64,000 bases of DNA from GCA-002701455 sp964342575 (GTDB lineage: Bacteria > Pseudomonadota > Alphaproteobacteria > Thalassobaculales > Thalassobaculaceae): the NCBI GenBank assembly GCA_964342575.1, contig CAYFGZ010000005.1:1-64000 (forward strand), read 5' to 3'. The position numbers and the translations under genes were made by a program. How positions within the stretch are numbered: the stretch's first letter is position 1; each line of letters starts with the position of its first letter. Under the pieces are notes generated by a model. That model did not search any database and was not told the DNA's origin. It saw nothing but the letters and a program-made list of their open reading frames with translations. Below, piece by piece: positions 9,250 to 18,793 of this stretch.

Positions 9250-9660
9250 ATGGAATTTGATACTAAAATAGCTGTCGTAGTCTGTGACGATTTAGCCGTT
9301 TGGCAAAAACTAAATGTAACGGCTTTTCTGACATCTGGGATAGTCGGTCAGGATGGGTCTTTGATAGGCCAGGAGTATACGGACGCTTCGGACAATAGAT
9401 ATGCCCCTATGCTCGTTCAGCCGGTGATTATCCTAACCTGCGATCGCAGTAAGCTAAAGACTATATACAGTCGTGGTATGGACCGCGGGGTTGGGTTTTG
9501 TTTATATATAGAGGACATGTTTGCCACTGGGTATGATGCGGCTAACCGTGAAACTGTTCGGACCTGGAAGCCTGAAGAATTACCAATTGTTGGGTTAGCT
9601 TTGCGGGAACATCGGAAGTTAGTAGATAAAATTGTCAAGGGCGCAAAGATGCACCCGTAG
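9250..9660 (+). CDS. DUF2000-family protein
   Basis: Small (136 aa) soluble protein of the DUF2000 family, whose structure resembles the peptidyl-tRNA hydrolase II fold but whose role is not established. The family signature is visible at the N-terminus: KIAVVVCDDLAVWQKLNVTAF, and there is a central QPVIILTCDRSKL strand. It begins with ATG at 9250 after a weak GGAAAA. The RidA-family gene follows, its ATG only 17 bases after this stop, so the two are probably one operon. Confidence 0.75.
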   Translation: MEFDTKIAVVVCDDLAVWQKLNVTAFLTSGIVGQDGSLIGQEYTDASDNRYAPMLVQPVIILTCDRSKLKTIYSRGMDRGVGFCLYIEDMFATGYDAANRETVRTWKPEELPIVGLALREHRKLVDKIVKGAKMHP

Positions 9661-9676
9661 GGAATGGGAAGAAAAA

Positions 9677-10138
9677 ATGGACGCAGAGACACGCATAAAA
9701 GAATTAGGAATAATACTACCTCCTTCGTCGGCTCCTGCAGGGTCATATGCCAAGGTAGTAGTGTTGGATGGTTTCGCTCATTTGTCGGGGCAGGGCCCAC
9801 GGGATGAGAACGGCAGGCCATTAGGTGGGCAGGTCCCAACAGACCTTAGTATCGATGAGGCAGCGTTGGCTGCTCGGAATGTGGGATTATATACTCTCGC
9901 AGCGTTGAAGGAAGAGATTGGTCTCCTAAGCAGAGTTGCCCGGGTTGTGAGAACGTTTGGAATGGTAAACGCGGCTCATGGCTTCACTGATCATCCTAAA
10001 GTGATAGATGGGTTTTCAAATTTAATGATAGAAGTATTTGGCGAGGCTGGTCGCGGAGCGCGCTCAGCTGTTGGTATGAGCTCTTTGCCATTTAACATAC
10101 CTGTTGAGGTTGAAATGACCGTTAAACTTCAGGACTAA
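9677..10138 (+). CDS. RidA-family protein (YjgF/TdcF-like), first copy
   Basis: Member of the RidA superfamily, which hydrolyses reactive enamines/imines made by PLP enzymes and is often recruited into catabolic operons. The fold signature runs from PPSSAPAGSYAKVVVLDG through HLSGQGPRDENG to the C-terminal VEVEMTV. The Arg that binds the substrate carboxylate in archetypal RidA seems conserved in GARSAVGMSSLP. I start at ATG 9677, preceded by GGGAAG, rather than at an upstream in-frame ATG (9632) inside the DUF2000 gene. This gives 153 aa, the longer RidA subgroup. Confidence 0.87.
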   Translation: MDAETRIKELGIILPPSSAPAGSYAKVVVLDGFAHLSGQGPRDENGRPLGGQVPTDLSIDEAALAARNVGLYTLAALKEEIGLLSRVARVVRTFGMVNAAHGFTDHPKVIDGFSNLMIEVFGEAGRGARSAVGMSSLPFNIPVEVEMTVKLQD

Positions 10139-10178
10139 CCCGGCCATACTGTATCGAATATCTTCTGTGAAAACTCTT

Positions 10179-11135
10179 TTAATCCAAAATTATTTTATTG
10201 TTCCGTAATCGTTCTCTATAGAGTGTGTAAAGTCCCGCACTAACAATTAAAACCATACCAAAGACGCCACCTGGTTTTGGGAACTCATTCCATAATATAA
10301 AACCCAGCAATACCGACAAGGGTAACGCTATATACTCAAACGGTGCTATCAGATTAGCTTGCGCCAGGCGATAGGATTGACTTAAAAGGTAACTTCCGAA
10401 GCCGCTGAGTATACCACAGCAAATAAAAATCCATACGTCATCAACAGCGGGAATAGTCCATGCTCTTAAAAGAAAATCAAGGCTGGCGTGGCCGGTGACA
10501 GCGAATCTTCCGTCGCCAATAATTGCCCAGACTACAACACACGTAACAATCATGGTGCATTGCATGTAAAAGCTCATTGTCGAGGCTTTGTCGGTCGCTC
10601 CAATTTTTCTGGTTAACATCTGCATAGATGCATATGAAAATGCTGCTGCTAAAGGCAGAAAGCTAGCCCAGTTAAATATATCTTCACTGGGCCGGAGCAT
10701 GAACCCTACTCCCGCCAGTCCAACGATTACCGCCGACCATCTTCTTGCACCAACCTGTTCACCAAGAATTGGGATGGATAGGATTGTAATTAACAGGGGT
10801 GCTACAAAAAAAAGTGCAATTGCTTCTGCGTAAGGCATAGAGGCTACGGCCATAAAGAGAGTGAGGTTCGCTAAAATTAGCAAGGTGGCTCGGAGTAACT
10901 GCCAGCCCAAATTACGCGTCTTCAATAAGACAAAGCCACCTTCAATTTTAATCAACAAGAAAACGATAGTTAAGCCTATAAGACTGCGAATTAACATTAT
11001 TAGGTGCAGTGCATAGTCTGGGCTTAACCATTTTACGGCACAATCTTGAAGAGTAACAACCAGCATTCCCAACAAAATGCAATAGATGCCGTTTACGTTG
11101 TTATTGCCTGGCGATTCCTCATGCATATTTGGCAA
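10179..11135 (-). CDS. EamA/DMT-family transporter
   Basis: Inner-membrane drug/metabolite transporter with ten predicted spans in two EamA repeats. The first repeat ends at SIPILGEQVGARR (about residue 122). The second covers roughly residues 155-305 and contains the family's IAPFEYIALPLSVLLGF stretch. It resembles the S-adenosylmethionine/riboflavin-uptake-like branch common in alphaproteobacteria, but that assignment is only by resemblance. Its 3' end faces the RidA-like gene after 40 bases. Start ATG 11135; a second Met lies three codons in. Confidence 0.88.
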   Translation of the reverse strand: MPNMHEESPGNNNVNGIYCILLGMLVVTLQDCAVKWLSPDYALHLIMLIRSLIGLTIVFLLIKIEGGFVLLKTRNLGWQLLRATLLILANLTLFMAVASMPYAEAIALFFVAPLLITILSIPILGEQVGARRWSAVIVGLAGVGFMLRPSEDIFNWASFLPLAAAFSYASMQMLTRKIGATDKASTMSFYMQCTMIVTCVVVWAIIGDGRFAVTGHASLDFLLRAWTIPAVDDVWIFICCGILSGFGSYLLSQSYRLAQANLIAPFEYIALPLSVLLGFILWNEFPKPGGVFGMVLIVSAGLYTLYRERLRNNKIILD

Positions 11136-11370
11136 ACTCGATTTGTAGTTGAAGAACTAGATTATGATAAAGCAGAGTCGATATTTCTACGATACTATCT
11201 AAAAGAACACATGCCTATCCCTACAAACGAATTCGAACACCTGTTTTTCCTCATAAATACATAAGTCTGATATAAAGCAAAAGCGAGTGTGTTTCAGGAA
11301 CCATGATGTCGACCTTTTCTTGATATACAGGCAGACTGTTTTGAGTTCAGTCTAAAGGGGGAGTTATGAT

Positions 11371-11766
11371 ATGTCGTCTGTACGAGAGGAAGGTAGGAAG
11401 ATTTTAGCCGAAGCATTAGGAGCAGACTATCTAGAACGAAGAGATTCAAGTACTAATGCGTTTAATGGTCCTTTGCGAGAGTTTTCGGAAACTGCTGCCT
11501 TCGGCATGGTTTGGAGCCGTCCGGGGCTAGAGAGGAAATTTCGAAGTATGTTATGTCTAGCGATGTTGACTGCGTTGAACAGGCCACATGAACTAGAGCT
11601 GCATCTCACCAGCGCGATCAACAATGGTTGTTCGGTTGAGGAAATCCGGGAGACCCTATTGCACACTGTGCCCTATTGTGGCATCCCAGCAACATTGGAT
11701 GCGATAAAGGTGGCCGAGAAGTTTTTAGAAGAAAAGGGCTTATTGCCAATGGAAGAGGCGAAATAG
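11371..11766 (+). CDS. Carboxymuconolactone decarboxylase-like protein
   Basis: Small all-helical protein (131 aa) of the CMD/AhpD superfamily, closest in pattern to 4-carboxymuconolactone decarboxylase PcaC. Residues 30-115 carry the typical WSRPGLERKFRSMLCLAMLTAL and EEIRETLLHTVPYCGIPATLDAIKVAEKF blocks (abridged here). The redox CxxC of AhpD is absent, so a decarboxylase or lactone-processing role is more likely than peroxidase support. A good AGGGGGAG precedes the start. It heads a run of four rightward catabolic genes and a peptidase. Confidence 0.8.
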   Translation: MSSVREEGRKILAEALGADYLERRDSSTNAFNGPLREFSETAAFGMVWSRPGLERKFRSMLCLAMLTALNRPHELELHLTSAINNGCSVEEIRETLLHTVPYCGIPATLDAIKVAEKFLEEKGLLPMEEAK

Positions 11767-11831
11767 AGTCATCTATAAAGAAATATCGTTGTATAATGTG
11801 GCCATAACAAAGCAAAAGCATAGGAGATAGT

Positions 11832-13928
11832 ATGAATTGGCGGGTTGGCGTTGATATTGGTGGTACTTTTACGGATGTTGCGGTTGTAAACGAAAGCAGC
11901 GGAACTATTGGCGTAGCTAAGGTCTCGTCTACACCGGGGGACTTTGGACTCGCTGTCGTGGAGGCCCTTGAGCAGGCTTTGACGAAGTATGGCATAGAAG
12001 CGGATAACGTTACATTACTGGCGCACGCTACCACTGTGGTGACAAATGCCATTTTAGAAGAAAAAGGCGCCAAAGTTGGCTTGATTTCAACTCGTGGTTT
12101 CCGTGATATTTTAGAACTTCGCCGTTCTGCAAGGGCCGATCTTTATGACCTATTTCAAGACCCTCCCTCTGTTTTAGTTCAAAGACGGAATCGTCTAGAA
12201 ATTACAGAACGTGTGGGCTCCGATGGGACAGTTGTCACTCCAATAAATAAAGGAGAGATTGAGCAGCTAATTGTAAAACTCAGAGAATCCAAAGTTGAAG
12301 CCGTGGCCGTATCCTTATTATTTTCTTTTTTGAATGATGAACACGAGGCTTTTCTTGGGGAACAGATTCGTAAAGCATTACCGGAAATTCCGGTCTTTTT
12401 GTCCTCGGAGGTACTTCCAGAGATTCGGGAGTTTGAGCGCACTAGCACGACAGCGATTTGCGCGTACGTAGGTCCTATACTCTCGTCTTATTTGGCACGC
12501 CTTAAGGATGCTATTATAGCTAAAGGCTTGCCGTCTCCGTATGTAATGGGTTCTGGGGGAGGATTATTTGAGATCGAGGAAAGTCTCAGAATGCCTGCAA
12601 TGGCAGCAGAATCGGGTCCAGCGGCGGGCGTTATTGCAGCTGCTTTGGCAGGAAGGCAGATTGGTCAGAACAACTTACTATCGTTCGATATGGGAGGGAC
12701 AACTGCGAAAGCAAGCCTGATAAAGGATGGAGTAGTGGAAACAACTCCAGAATATGAGGTTGGAGGTGAGGGTAGCAGTAGTCGATGGCTGAATGGGACA
12801 GGGCATCCTATCAGGGTACCAGTAATTGATTTGGCCGAGGTGAGTGCCGGCGGAGGCAGTATAGCTTGGATTGATCCTGCAGGTTCTCTTAGAGTTGGTC
12901 CAAATAGTGCTGGAGCTAATCCGGGACCAGTTTGTTATGGACAAGGAGGTACCGAACCGACAGTGACCGACGCTAACTTGGTGCTAGGTCGTCTAGATTC
13001 ACAATCTCTTTTGGGCGGTGATCTGCCTATCGATTTTGGTCGTGCGAAAAATGCTATTAAAGAAAAAATTGCGAATCCATTGGGTATTTCTATCGAGCAG
13101 GCAGCAGCGTCGATTATTCAAGTTGTCGACAACGCCATGGCCGAGGCACTGAGGATAGTATCTGTCGAACGAGGGCATGATGCTCGAGAGTTTTCGTTAA
13201 TTTGCTTTGGCGGGGCCGGTCCTCTACATGCAATTGCTCTAGCCAAAGAATTAGGGGTGCAGGAAGTGGTTGTTCCTCCTATACCGGGCGCTTTTTCGGC
13301 GCTTGGGTTGATTGGCTCCGATATTAGTCGCGATTATGGAAGGACTTTCTTTACCATTTTAGATGAGACTAAGCCGACGGATCTGGAAGCTGGATTTATA
13401 AATTTAGAGGAAGATGCGAGAGACATGCTGCTGAGAACGGGCATTAGCGAAAAGGAGTGGGCACTAGATCGCAGTATTGACCTTCGGTACATTCGGCAAG
13501 CTTATGAGTTAAACGTGAACGTCGTCGATAAGTTCGATGGGGCAGCGTTAAATGATCTAGCGGCCCGTTTTCATGAAAAACACGCACTGACTTATGGCCA
13601 TGCAAATCGAGCTGAACGTATTCAAATTGTGACGTTAAGATTGTCGGCAAGAGCTAGGCTGCCAGGTCTTCAACTTCGGCAAAAAGTGATGAACGATGAT
13701 GGGGTAGAAAGTATAAAATCGACTAGGGAAGTCTGGTTCGATAAAGTTGGTAACACGCCCACGACAGTTCATGAAAGGGATTTGCTAATTGCCCAGGAAG
13801 GCGTTCCAGGACCAGCTATAATTGAATCCTTAGATTCGACGATTGTAGTTCCGCCCAATTGGACAGCTTTAATGGATGGGAATGGTTTTATCTTAATTAC
13901 GGCGAAAGGGGAGTCGCCCGATGAATGA
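11832..13928 (+). CDS. Hydantoinase/5-oxoprolinase subunit A (HyuA-like)
   Basis: ATP-dependent ring-opening hydrolase subunit of the hydantoinase A / 5-oxoprolinase / acetone carboxylase beta family. The N-terminal ASKHA phosphate loop GVDIGGTFTDVAVV starts at residue 5. HATTVVTNAILE (about 60), AAESGPAAGVIAA (about 258) and SFDMGGTTAKA (about 285) mark the nucleotide site. Length 698 aa matches HyuA. The start follows AGGAGA. The subunit B gene overlaps its 3' end by 8 bases, so they are coupled. Possible substrates are N-methylhydantoin-type rings or 5-oxoproline. Confidence 0.92.
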   Translation: MNWRVGVDIGGTFTDVAVVNESSGTIGVAKVSSTPGDFGLAVVEALEQALTKYGIEADNVTLLAHATTVVTNAILEEKGAKVGLISTRGFRDILELRRSARADLYDLFQDPPSVLVQRRNRLEITERVGSDGTVVTPINKGEIEQLIVKLRESKVEAVAVSLLFSFLNDEHEAFLGEQIRKALPEIPVFLSSEVLPEIREFERTSTTAICAYVGPILSSYLARLKDAIIAKGLPSPYVMGSGGGLFEIEESLRMPAMAAESGPAAGVIAAALAGRQIGQNNLLSFDMGGTTAKASLIKDGVVETTPEYEVGGEGSSSRWLNGTGHPIRVPVIDLAEVSAGGGSIAWIDPAGSLRVGPNSAGANPGPVCYGQGGTEPTVTDANLVLGRLDSQSLLGGDLPIDFGRAKNAIKEKIANPLGISIEQAAASIIQVVDNAMAEALRIVSVERGHDAREFSLICFGGAGPLHAIALAKELGVQEVVVPPIPGAFSALGLIGSDISRDYGRTFFTILDETKPTDLEAGFINLEEDARDMLLRTGISEKEWALDRSIDLRYIRQAYELNVNVVDKFDGAALNDLAARFHEKHALTYGHANRAERIQIVTLRLSARARLPGLQLRQKVMNDDGVESIKSTREVWFDKVGNTPTTVHERDLLIAQEGVPGPAIIESLDSTIVVPPNWTALMDGNGFILITAKGESPDE

Positions 13929-15648
13929 TACAAATAAAGGCATTGTGGGTTTCGATCCAGCAACTTTTGTTGTAATTAAAAATAGTCTTTATGCGGCAGC
14001 AGAAGAAATGAAAGTCGTTCTTGCAAAAACTGCATATTCACCAATTTTAAAGGTAGCGGGGGATTATTCTTGCGGGATTTTTGATGTCACTGGTCAGATG
14101 GTAGCTCAAGGCCCCGATTTACCCATTCACCTGGGCTCTATGCCAGATGCAGTCAAGGCCGTCATTACGGCATTCGATAGTTTTCAGGATGGCGATGTTT
14201 TTATTCACAATGATCCATATTTTGGTGGAAGTCATTTGCCAGACGTAAACGTTGTTACACCGGCCTTTCATAAGCAAAGGTTGATAGGATTTGCCTGTAT
14301 ACGAGCGCATTGGCCAGATGTAGGAAGTGCCACGCCGGGAAGTTATGGGGCGGTTACGGAAATATACGGTGAGGGTCTGCGATTGCCGCCGGTCCAACTT
14401 TTTTCAAAAGGTATATTAAATAAAGACGTCGATAGAATTATTTTTGCTAATGTTAGAACCCCGGATGAGCGGAGGGGTGATCTTGGAGCGCAAATCGCGG
14501 CAAATCGCCGGGCCGCTGAGCGACTCGGAGCGCTTGCAGATAAGTATGGAACAGATGTGTTGGTAAGCGCTATGGAAGAAGTGCTTAATTACTCCGAAAA
14601 GATGATGAGGACGTTGTTAGCGAGGTTACCGGATGGGCGATCCAGCTTCGAGGATTTTTGTGATGGAGACGGTGTTATTGAAGACGGAGAAACGGATGAC
14701 AAGTCGTTTACCATCCGTATGACAGTGGAAAAATCTGGAGACCATATCTCAGTTGACTTCACCGGAACGGATGGTGGAGTTGCTGGTCCGATGAATGCCC
14801 CATTATCAGTCACGGCTTCCGGTGTCTATTGCGCGTTAAAGACAATAGTCGACCCTGAGGGGCTAATTCCACCCAACTCAGGATGTTGGAGAACGATAAA
14901 TGTTACAGCGCCAGAGGGATGTGTTTTAAACGCACAGTTTCCCTCACCAGTGGTTTATGCTAATCACGAAATTTCGCATCGTGTTTGCGACATGACATTT
15001 GGGGCTGTCGCAGCGTTTTGGCCCGATAATACAATGGCCTGCAGTCAAGGGACATCCGCTGTTGTTACCTTTGGCGGGCAAGATCCAAGAAATAGGCAAC
15101 GGTATGTAAGCTACGAAACGATCAAGGGTGGTTTTGGTGCAAGACCCAACAAGGACGGTATAAATGCTATCGCGAGTGGTATTTCAAATACTATGAATAC
15201 CCCGATAGAAGTTCTAGAAATGAGTTTCCCAGTCAGAGTTGAAGAATATGCTCTAGTCCCGGATAGTGGTGGAGCCGGATGTTATAGAGGCGGGTTGGCT
15301 GCGCGCCGAACTTGGACTGTTCTAGATCACAAGGCAAGAGCTTCATCATGTCTAGAGAGAACAAAATCGCCCCCTTTTGGTTTGCACGGGGGTGGACCAG
15401 GGATGGTCGCAAAAATTTGGACCGAAGACGCTGGTGGTAAAATAGGCATCGCTCCCGGTAAAGGTGGGTTCGACGTTCCGAGTGGAGGAAAAATCCATCT
15501 TCAGGTTCCAGGGTCTGGGGGGTTTGGCGATGTTAAACAACGGTCTATCGAAGCTATTCGCGCGGATATGGTAGATGGATACATCACTCAGGAAGCTGCT
15601 ATAAAAGTATATGGGGTCACAGACATTAAAGGCTTTCTTGAAGAATAG
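13921..15648 (+). CDS. Hydantoinase/5-oxoprolinase subunit B (HyuB-like)
   Basis: Partner subunit that completes the ATP-dependent amide-ring hydrolase with the gene before it. Family landmarks include KTAYSPILKVAGDYSCGIFD (about residue 38), HLGSMPDAVKA (about 74), HNDPYFGGSHLPDV (about 98) and PVFAN-like RTPDERRGDLGAQIAANRR (about 180). Length 575 aa is normal. Translation begins inside the hyuA-like gene (8-base overlap). In homologous systems A and B form a heteromeric complex; that is family knowledge rather than something shown here. Confidence 0.92.
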   Translation: MNDTNKGIVGFDPATFVVIKNSLYAAAEEMKVVLAKTAYSPILKVAGDYSCGIFDVTGQMVAQGPDLPIHLGSMPDAVKAVITAFDSFQDGDVFIHNDPYFGGSHLPDVNVVTPAFHKQRLIGFACIRAHWPDVGSATPGSYGAVTEIYGEGLRLPPVQLFSKGILNKDVDRIIFANVRTPDERRGDLGAQIAANRRAAERLGALADKYGTDVLVSAMEEVLNYSEKMMRTLLARLPDGRSSFEDFCDGDGVIEDGETDDKSFTIRMTVEKSGDHISVDFTGTDGGVAGPMNAPLSVTASGVYCALKTIVDPEGLIPPNSGCWRTINVTAPEGCVLNAQFPSPVVYANHEISHRVCDMTFGAVAAFWPDNTMACSQGTSAVVTFGGQDPRNRQRYVSYETIKGGFGARPNKDGINAIASGISNTMNTPIEVLEMSFPVRVEEYALVPDSGGAGCYRGGLAARRTWTVLDHKARASSCLERTKSPPFGLHGGGPGMVAKIWTEDAGGKIGIAPGKGGFDVPSGGKIHLQVPGSGGFGDVKQRSIEAIRADMVDGYITQEAAIKVYGVTDIKGFLEE

Positions 15649-15730
15649 ATTTATATCAATATTGTATTAGTCTTTACTTTTGATAGGTTAGAGTAATTTG
15701 TTCTTGTTTATAGAAATAGGGGGTTGAGCT

Positions 15731-16291
15731 TTGTTTGAAATAGAACAATTTTGTGCAGATTGTCGAGAGGCTATGAAGGAAAAAGACCAGCAGCTTGCGG
15801 TTAGAGAAATAGTTACGCGTGTTGTGTCGAACCCAACAACATTAATGAAGGCAATAGGTGAACCGCAGCGAGCAGGTGTGAATACACTGCATCAGTCTGA
15901 TGATCTAACTGTGTTGAACTTAATATGGGGACCAGAAATGTCCCTGATGCCTCACGACCATAACATGTGGGCGGTGATTGGCATCTATGACGGCCGCGAG
16001 GAAAATACGTTTTACCGAAGGAATTCCGAGGATGGATTAACGAAGTTAGGATTGAAGGTGATGGAGACAAAGGATTGTAGCTTTCTTGACGCGACGGCGA
16101 TTCATGCCGTCTATAACCCTTTAACTAAGTTGACAAGCGCTTTGCACGTTTATGGTGGGGACTTTTTCGGTGCGCCTCGGAGTGAATGGGACCCTGATAC
16201 TTATGAGGAAGCCCCGTACGATGTAGAAAAAAATGTAGGTTTGTTCGAGTTGTCTAATAAACGCTGGGATGAGCTGAGAAAGCAAAGATGA
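15731..16291 (+). CDS. Cupin-fold cysteine-dioxygenase-like protein
   Basis: Predicted metal-binding beta-barrel enzyme of the cysteine dioxygenase-related group (COG5553 type). The metal-binding cupin pattern is clear: PHDHNMWAVIGIYDGREENTFY (about residue 75, abridged) supplies His-x-His and Glu, and a third His lies in ATAIHAVYNP near residue 119. Length 186 aa is typical. The start appears to be TTG at 15731, spaced well from AGGGGGT; the next ATG (15773) lacks a comparable site. It lies 82 bases after the hydantoinase B gene. A thiol or sulfur substrate is possible but unproven. Confidence 0.78.
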   Translation: MFEIEQFCADCREAMKEKDQQLAVREIVTRVVSNPTTLMKAIGEPQRAGVNTLHQSDDLTVLNLIWGPEMSLMPHDHNMWAVIGIYDGREENTFYRRNSEDGLTKLGLKVMETKDCSFLDATAIHAVYNPLTKLTSALHVYGGDFFGAPRSEWDPDTYEEAPYDVEKNVGLFELSNKRWDELRKQR

Positions 16292-16331
16292 TCGAGAATT
16301 ATAAATGCACTAATAAACTAAGGAAATTCGT

Positions 16332-17501
16332 ATGCCGATTATTAATCGAATAGGCGAATTTGAACCCGAGCTAACGAACTGGCGTCGCTATTTACACAAG
16401 AACCCTGAGCTTGGTTTCGAGGAATTTAAAACCTCGAAATTCGTTTGTGATAAGCTTCAACAGATCGGCTTGAAAGTTCATCAAGGACTAGCTGGTACCG
16501 GTGTCGTAGGTACTCTTCGAGTAGGCTCGGGTGATGGGCCTGCCATAGGCCTGAGAGCAGATATGGATGCACTACCCATATTCGAACGATCTTCCAAGAA
16601 TCACTGTTCAGGTAATCCCGGAAAGATGCATGCATGCGGCCACGATGGACATACGACGATGTTACTTGGAGCTGCAAAGTATTTGGCTGAAACTCAAAAT
16701 TTTGATGGGACGGTGCACTTTATTTTTCAACCAGCTGAAGAAGGGAAGGGGGGCGGAAAAAAAATGATTGACGATGGCCTCTTTAAACTTTTCCCTGTAG
16801 AAGAAGTTTATGGTATGCACAATATGCCTGGAATAAAAGTTGGAGAATTTGCTGTCGCTCAAGGAGCTATGATGGCTGCCAGGGATAATTTTGAAATTTC
16901 TATTCAAGGAAAAGGTTCTCACGCAGCTATGCCGCATCAGGGGATAGACCCAGTTGTCGTGGGCTCTCATATGGTGTTGGCATTGCAAACCATAACTAGC
17001 CGAAATATGGATCCTCAGAAGTCGCTAGTAGTTAGCGTGACGCAGTTTCACGCGGGCGAAGCATTTAATATTATTCCTGATACGATCACCTTAAAGGGTA
17101 CATGCAGAGTTTTTGATAGCGAAATTCAAAATAGCCTTCCTAGCCGCTTGGGTCGTATTATTGAGGGCGTTGCTTCTACCTTTGGGGCTGATGCGGAACT
17201 GACATATCATAAAGGATACCCTGCCACGGTTAATTCAGAGGAATCCACATCGTTTTGTGCGGAGGTTGCTTTAGAGATTGCGGGTTCAAAAACCGGGGTG
17301 GACCTTAAACCGCTTCCGTCGATGGGGGCAGAAGATTTTTCATATATGTTGCAAGAAAAACCGGGTTGTTATATTTGGACTGGTAATGGTGACACTGCTG
17401 GACTCCATCATCCTGAATATGACTTTAACGATGAGGCTCTTGCGATTGGAGCAAGTTATTGGTCAAGACTAGTGGAAAAGAGACTTCCAAAAAGCCCTTA
17501 A
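16332..17501 (+). CDS. M20-family amidohydrolase (HipO/AbgA-like)
   Basis: Di-metal amidohydrolase of peptidase family M20, the group with hippurate hydrolase, N-acyl-amino-acid hydrolases and N-carbamoylases. The metal-site motifs are RADMDALP (about residue 76), MHACGHDGHTTMLLGAA (about 99) and PAEEGKGGGKKMIDDG (about 134), and the lid-domain dimerisation block is GSHAAMPHQGIDPV (about 196). Length 389 aa fits. It ends the rightward run that starts with the CMD-like gene. Downstream of a hydantoinase, N-carbamoyl or N-acyl amino acid hydrolysis is a reasonable hypothesis. Confidence 0.9.
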   Translation: MPIINRIGEFEPELTNWRRYLHKNPELGFEEFKTSKFVCDKLQQIGLKVHQGLAGTGVVGTLRVGSGDGPAIGLRADMDALPIFERSSKNHCSGNPGKMHACGHDGHTTMLLGAAKYLAETQNFDGTVHFIFQPAEEGKGGGKKMIDDGLFKLFPVEEVYGMHNMPGIKVGEFAVAQGAMMAARDNFEISIQGKGSHAAMPHQGIDPVVVGSHMVLALQTITSRNMDPQKSLVVSVTQFHAGEAFNIIPDTITLKGTCRVFDSEIQNSLPSRLGRIIEGVASTFGADAELTYHKGYPATVNSEESTSFCAEVALEIAGSKTGVDLKPLPSMGAEDFSYMLQEKPGCYIWTGNGDTAGLHHPEYDFNDEALAIGASYWSRLVEKRLPKSP

Positions 17502-17530
17502 TCGTTGATACTTCCAGTAAAGCAGCAAGG

Positions 17531-18565
17531 TCAGTGACGGTGTGTGTTCTGGTTATCCATTGCCGCCACTAGGCGTTGAGCGCGCGCGATTTTTTCGTTA
17601 TTTGCATCTCGTTGGATAATTCTAAGAAGTGTATCACGAGCCAGCAAGTCTCCCTTTTCTGCCATTTCAAAAGCCATTTCATCACGTTGCTCATAATAAC
17701 TCCTATCGAATTCTACCACATCCAGATCAAGTTCCTCCCAGTAATATTGGTCGGCTTCAGATTCCCACTCGGAGTATACTTCCTCCCAAGTTCCCGTCCC
17801 AGAATAGGGTGCCATATTGGGCCTGGCGATTTGTTGACTAACCGGCTGATAACGAGCATCAAAAGATTGTCTAATTTCTTTGCTTCGATTAGGTAGGGCT
17901 TTATGAACTGTTGTGTCACAAAATATAAGGACGTCCCCCGCATTAAATTCACCCGTTACCCATTTTCCCGGGATCTCCCCTGAGATATCCATACCTCCTG
18001 CGCCAGTTCCTACCCGTGTATCCAGTATTCCGTGCATATGTGATCCTGACGCTACGGCAAGTGGACCTTTTTCTAACGGGCAACAGCCAATTGGAACCCA
18101 CATTGCATAATTGGTATCTCCTCCTATATGGACTTTGTCTTGGTGAGCCCCTGTCGTGAAATCAAAATCGCCATGTTGTGGGAAAATATTCCTTTGTACA
18201 AACATGGGGTGTGCAAATGCTGGTTCGCCAAAAATGCTCTGAAAAAGCTCAAGGACATTTTCATGCGTGCGCAGTCGATGGAGTTTCTCGTCTCGCCACA
18301 TTGTTCGAAAAACTTTCATATACTTTTCCTCAGGATCCTTGCATGCGGCTGAGAGATTCGCGACACCATTGCTAAGCGGTTCAGTAACGTCAAACCATCC
18401 ACCTCTTGAGGCTTTTTCAAGCAATCGATTACGTACCGCTGTCACTCTTTGCTTTGGGAGCAAATCTTTTATAAAAAGATAGCCATCCGTGTTCAGTCGC
18501 TCTTTTAAAATAGAGCCATTATTTTTATGAGGAGTGGAATCCCTAAATTCTCCCATTTTTTCCAT
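17531..18565 (-). CDS. Phytanoyl-CoA dioxygenase (PhyH)-family oxygenase
   Basis: Fe(II)/2-oxoglutarate oxygenase of the PhyH superfamily, which hydroxylates diverse small molecules. The N-terminal LNTDGYLFIKDLL segment (about residue 24) is characteristic. The metal-binding His-x-Asp appears as GAHQDKVHIGG near residue 140, the distal His as CDTTVHKALPNRS near residue 217, with an Arg following for 2-oxoglutarate. At 344 aa it is longer than many members because of a charged C-terminal helical tail of about 75 residues. ATG 18565 follows AGGTG. It is convergent with the M20 gene. Confidence 0.85.
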   Translation of the reverse strand: MEKMGEFRDSTPHKNNGSILKERLNTDGYLFIKDLLPKQRVTAVRNRLLEKASRGGWFDVTEPLSNGVANLSAACKDPEEKYMKVFRTMWRDEKLHRLRTHENVLELFQSIFGEPAFAHPMFVQRNIFPQHGDFDFTTGAHQDKVHIGGDTNYAMWVPIGCCPLEKGPLAVASGSHMHGILDTRVGTGAGGMDISGEIPGKWVTGEFNAGDVLIFCDTTVHKALPNRSKEIRQSFDARYQPVSQQIARPNMAPYSGTGTWEEVYSEWESEADQYYWEELDLDVVEFDRSYYEQRDEMAFEMAEKGDLLARDTLLRIIQRDANNEKIARAQRLVAAMDNQNTHRH

Positions 18566-18793
18566 GTCGCACCTGCCAAGATATATTATTCCATTGCTTA
18601 CAGAATGCAGCTCATGAGGCTATAGGTCAAGTTGGTAGGTGAAATATCAGCTGAATGACATTGGAAGCCAAGCGGTTATAGTTTAAAAAATAGTAAATTT
18701 GGTTACCCTCCTTTACTTTGTAACTTGATAGGTCTTTTGGGAACTACTATGCAACTGATCTTGTTATAATTATCATTTAGGCAGGAGAACGGT

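Noticed and set aside
11046..11264. 72-codon plus-strand frame antisense to the EamA gene
   Set aside because: Its first third lies antisense to a strongly supported transporter gene, and no ribosome site precedes it.
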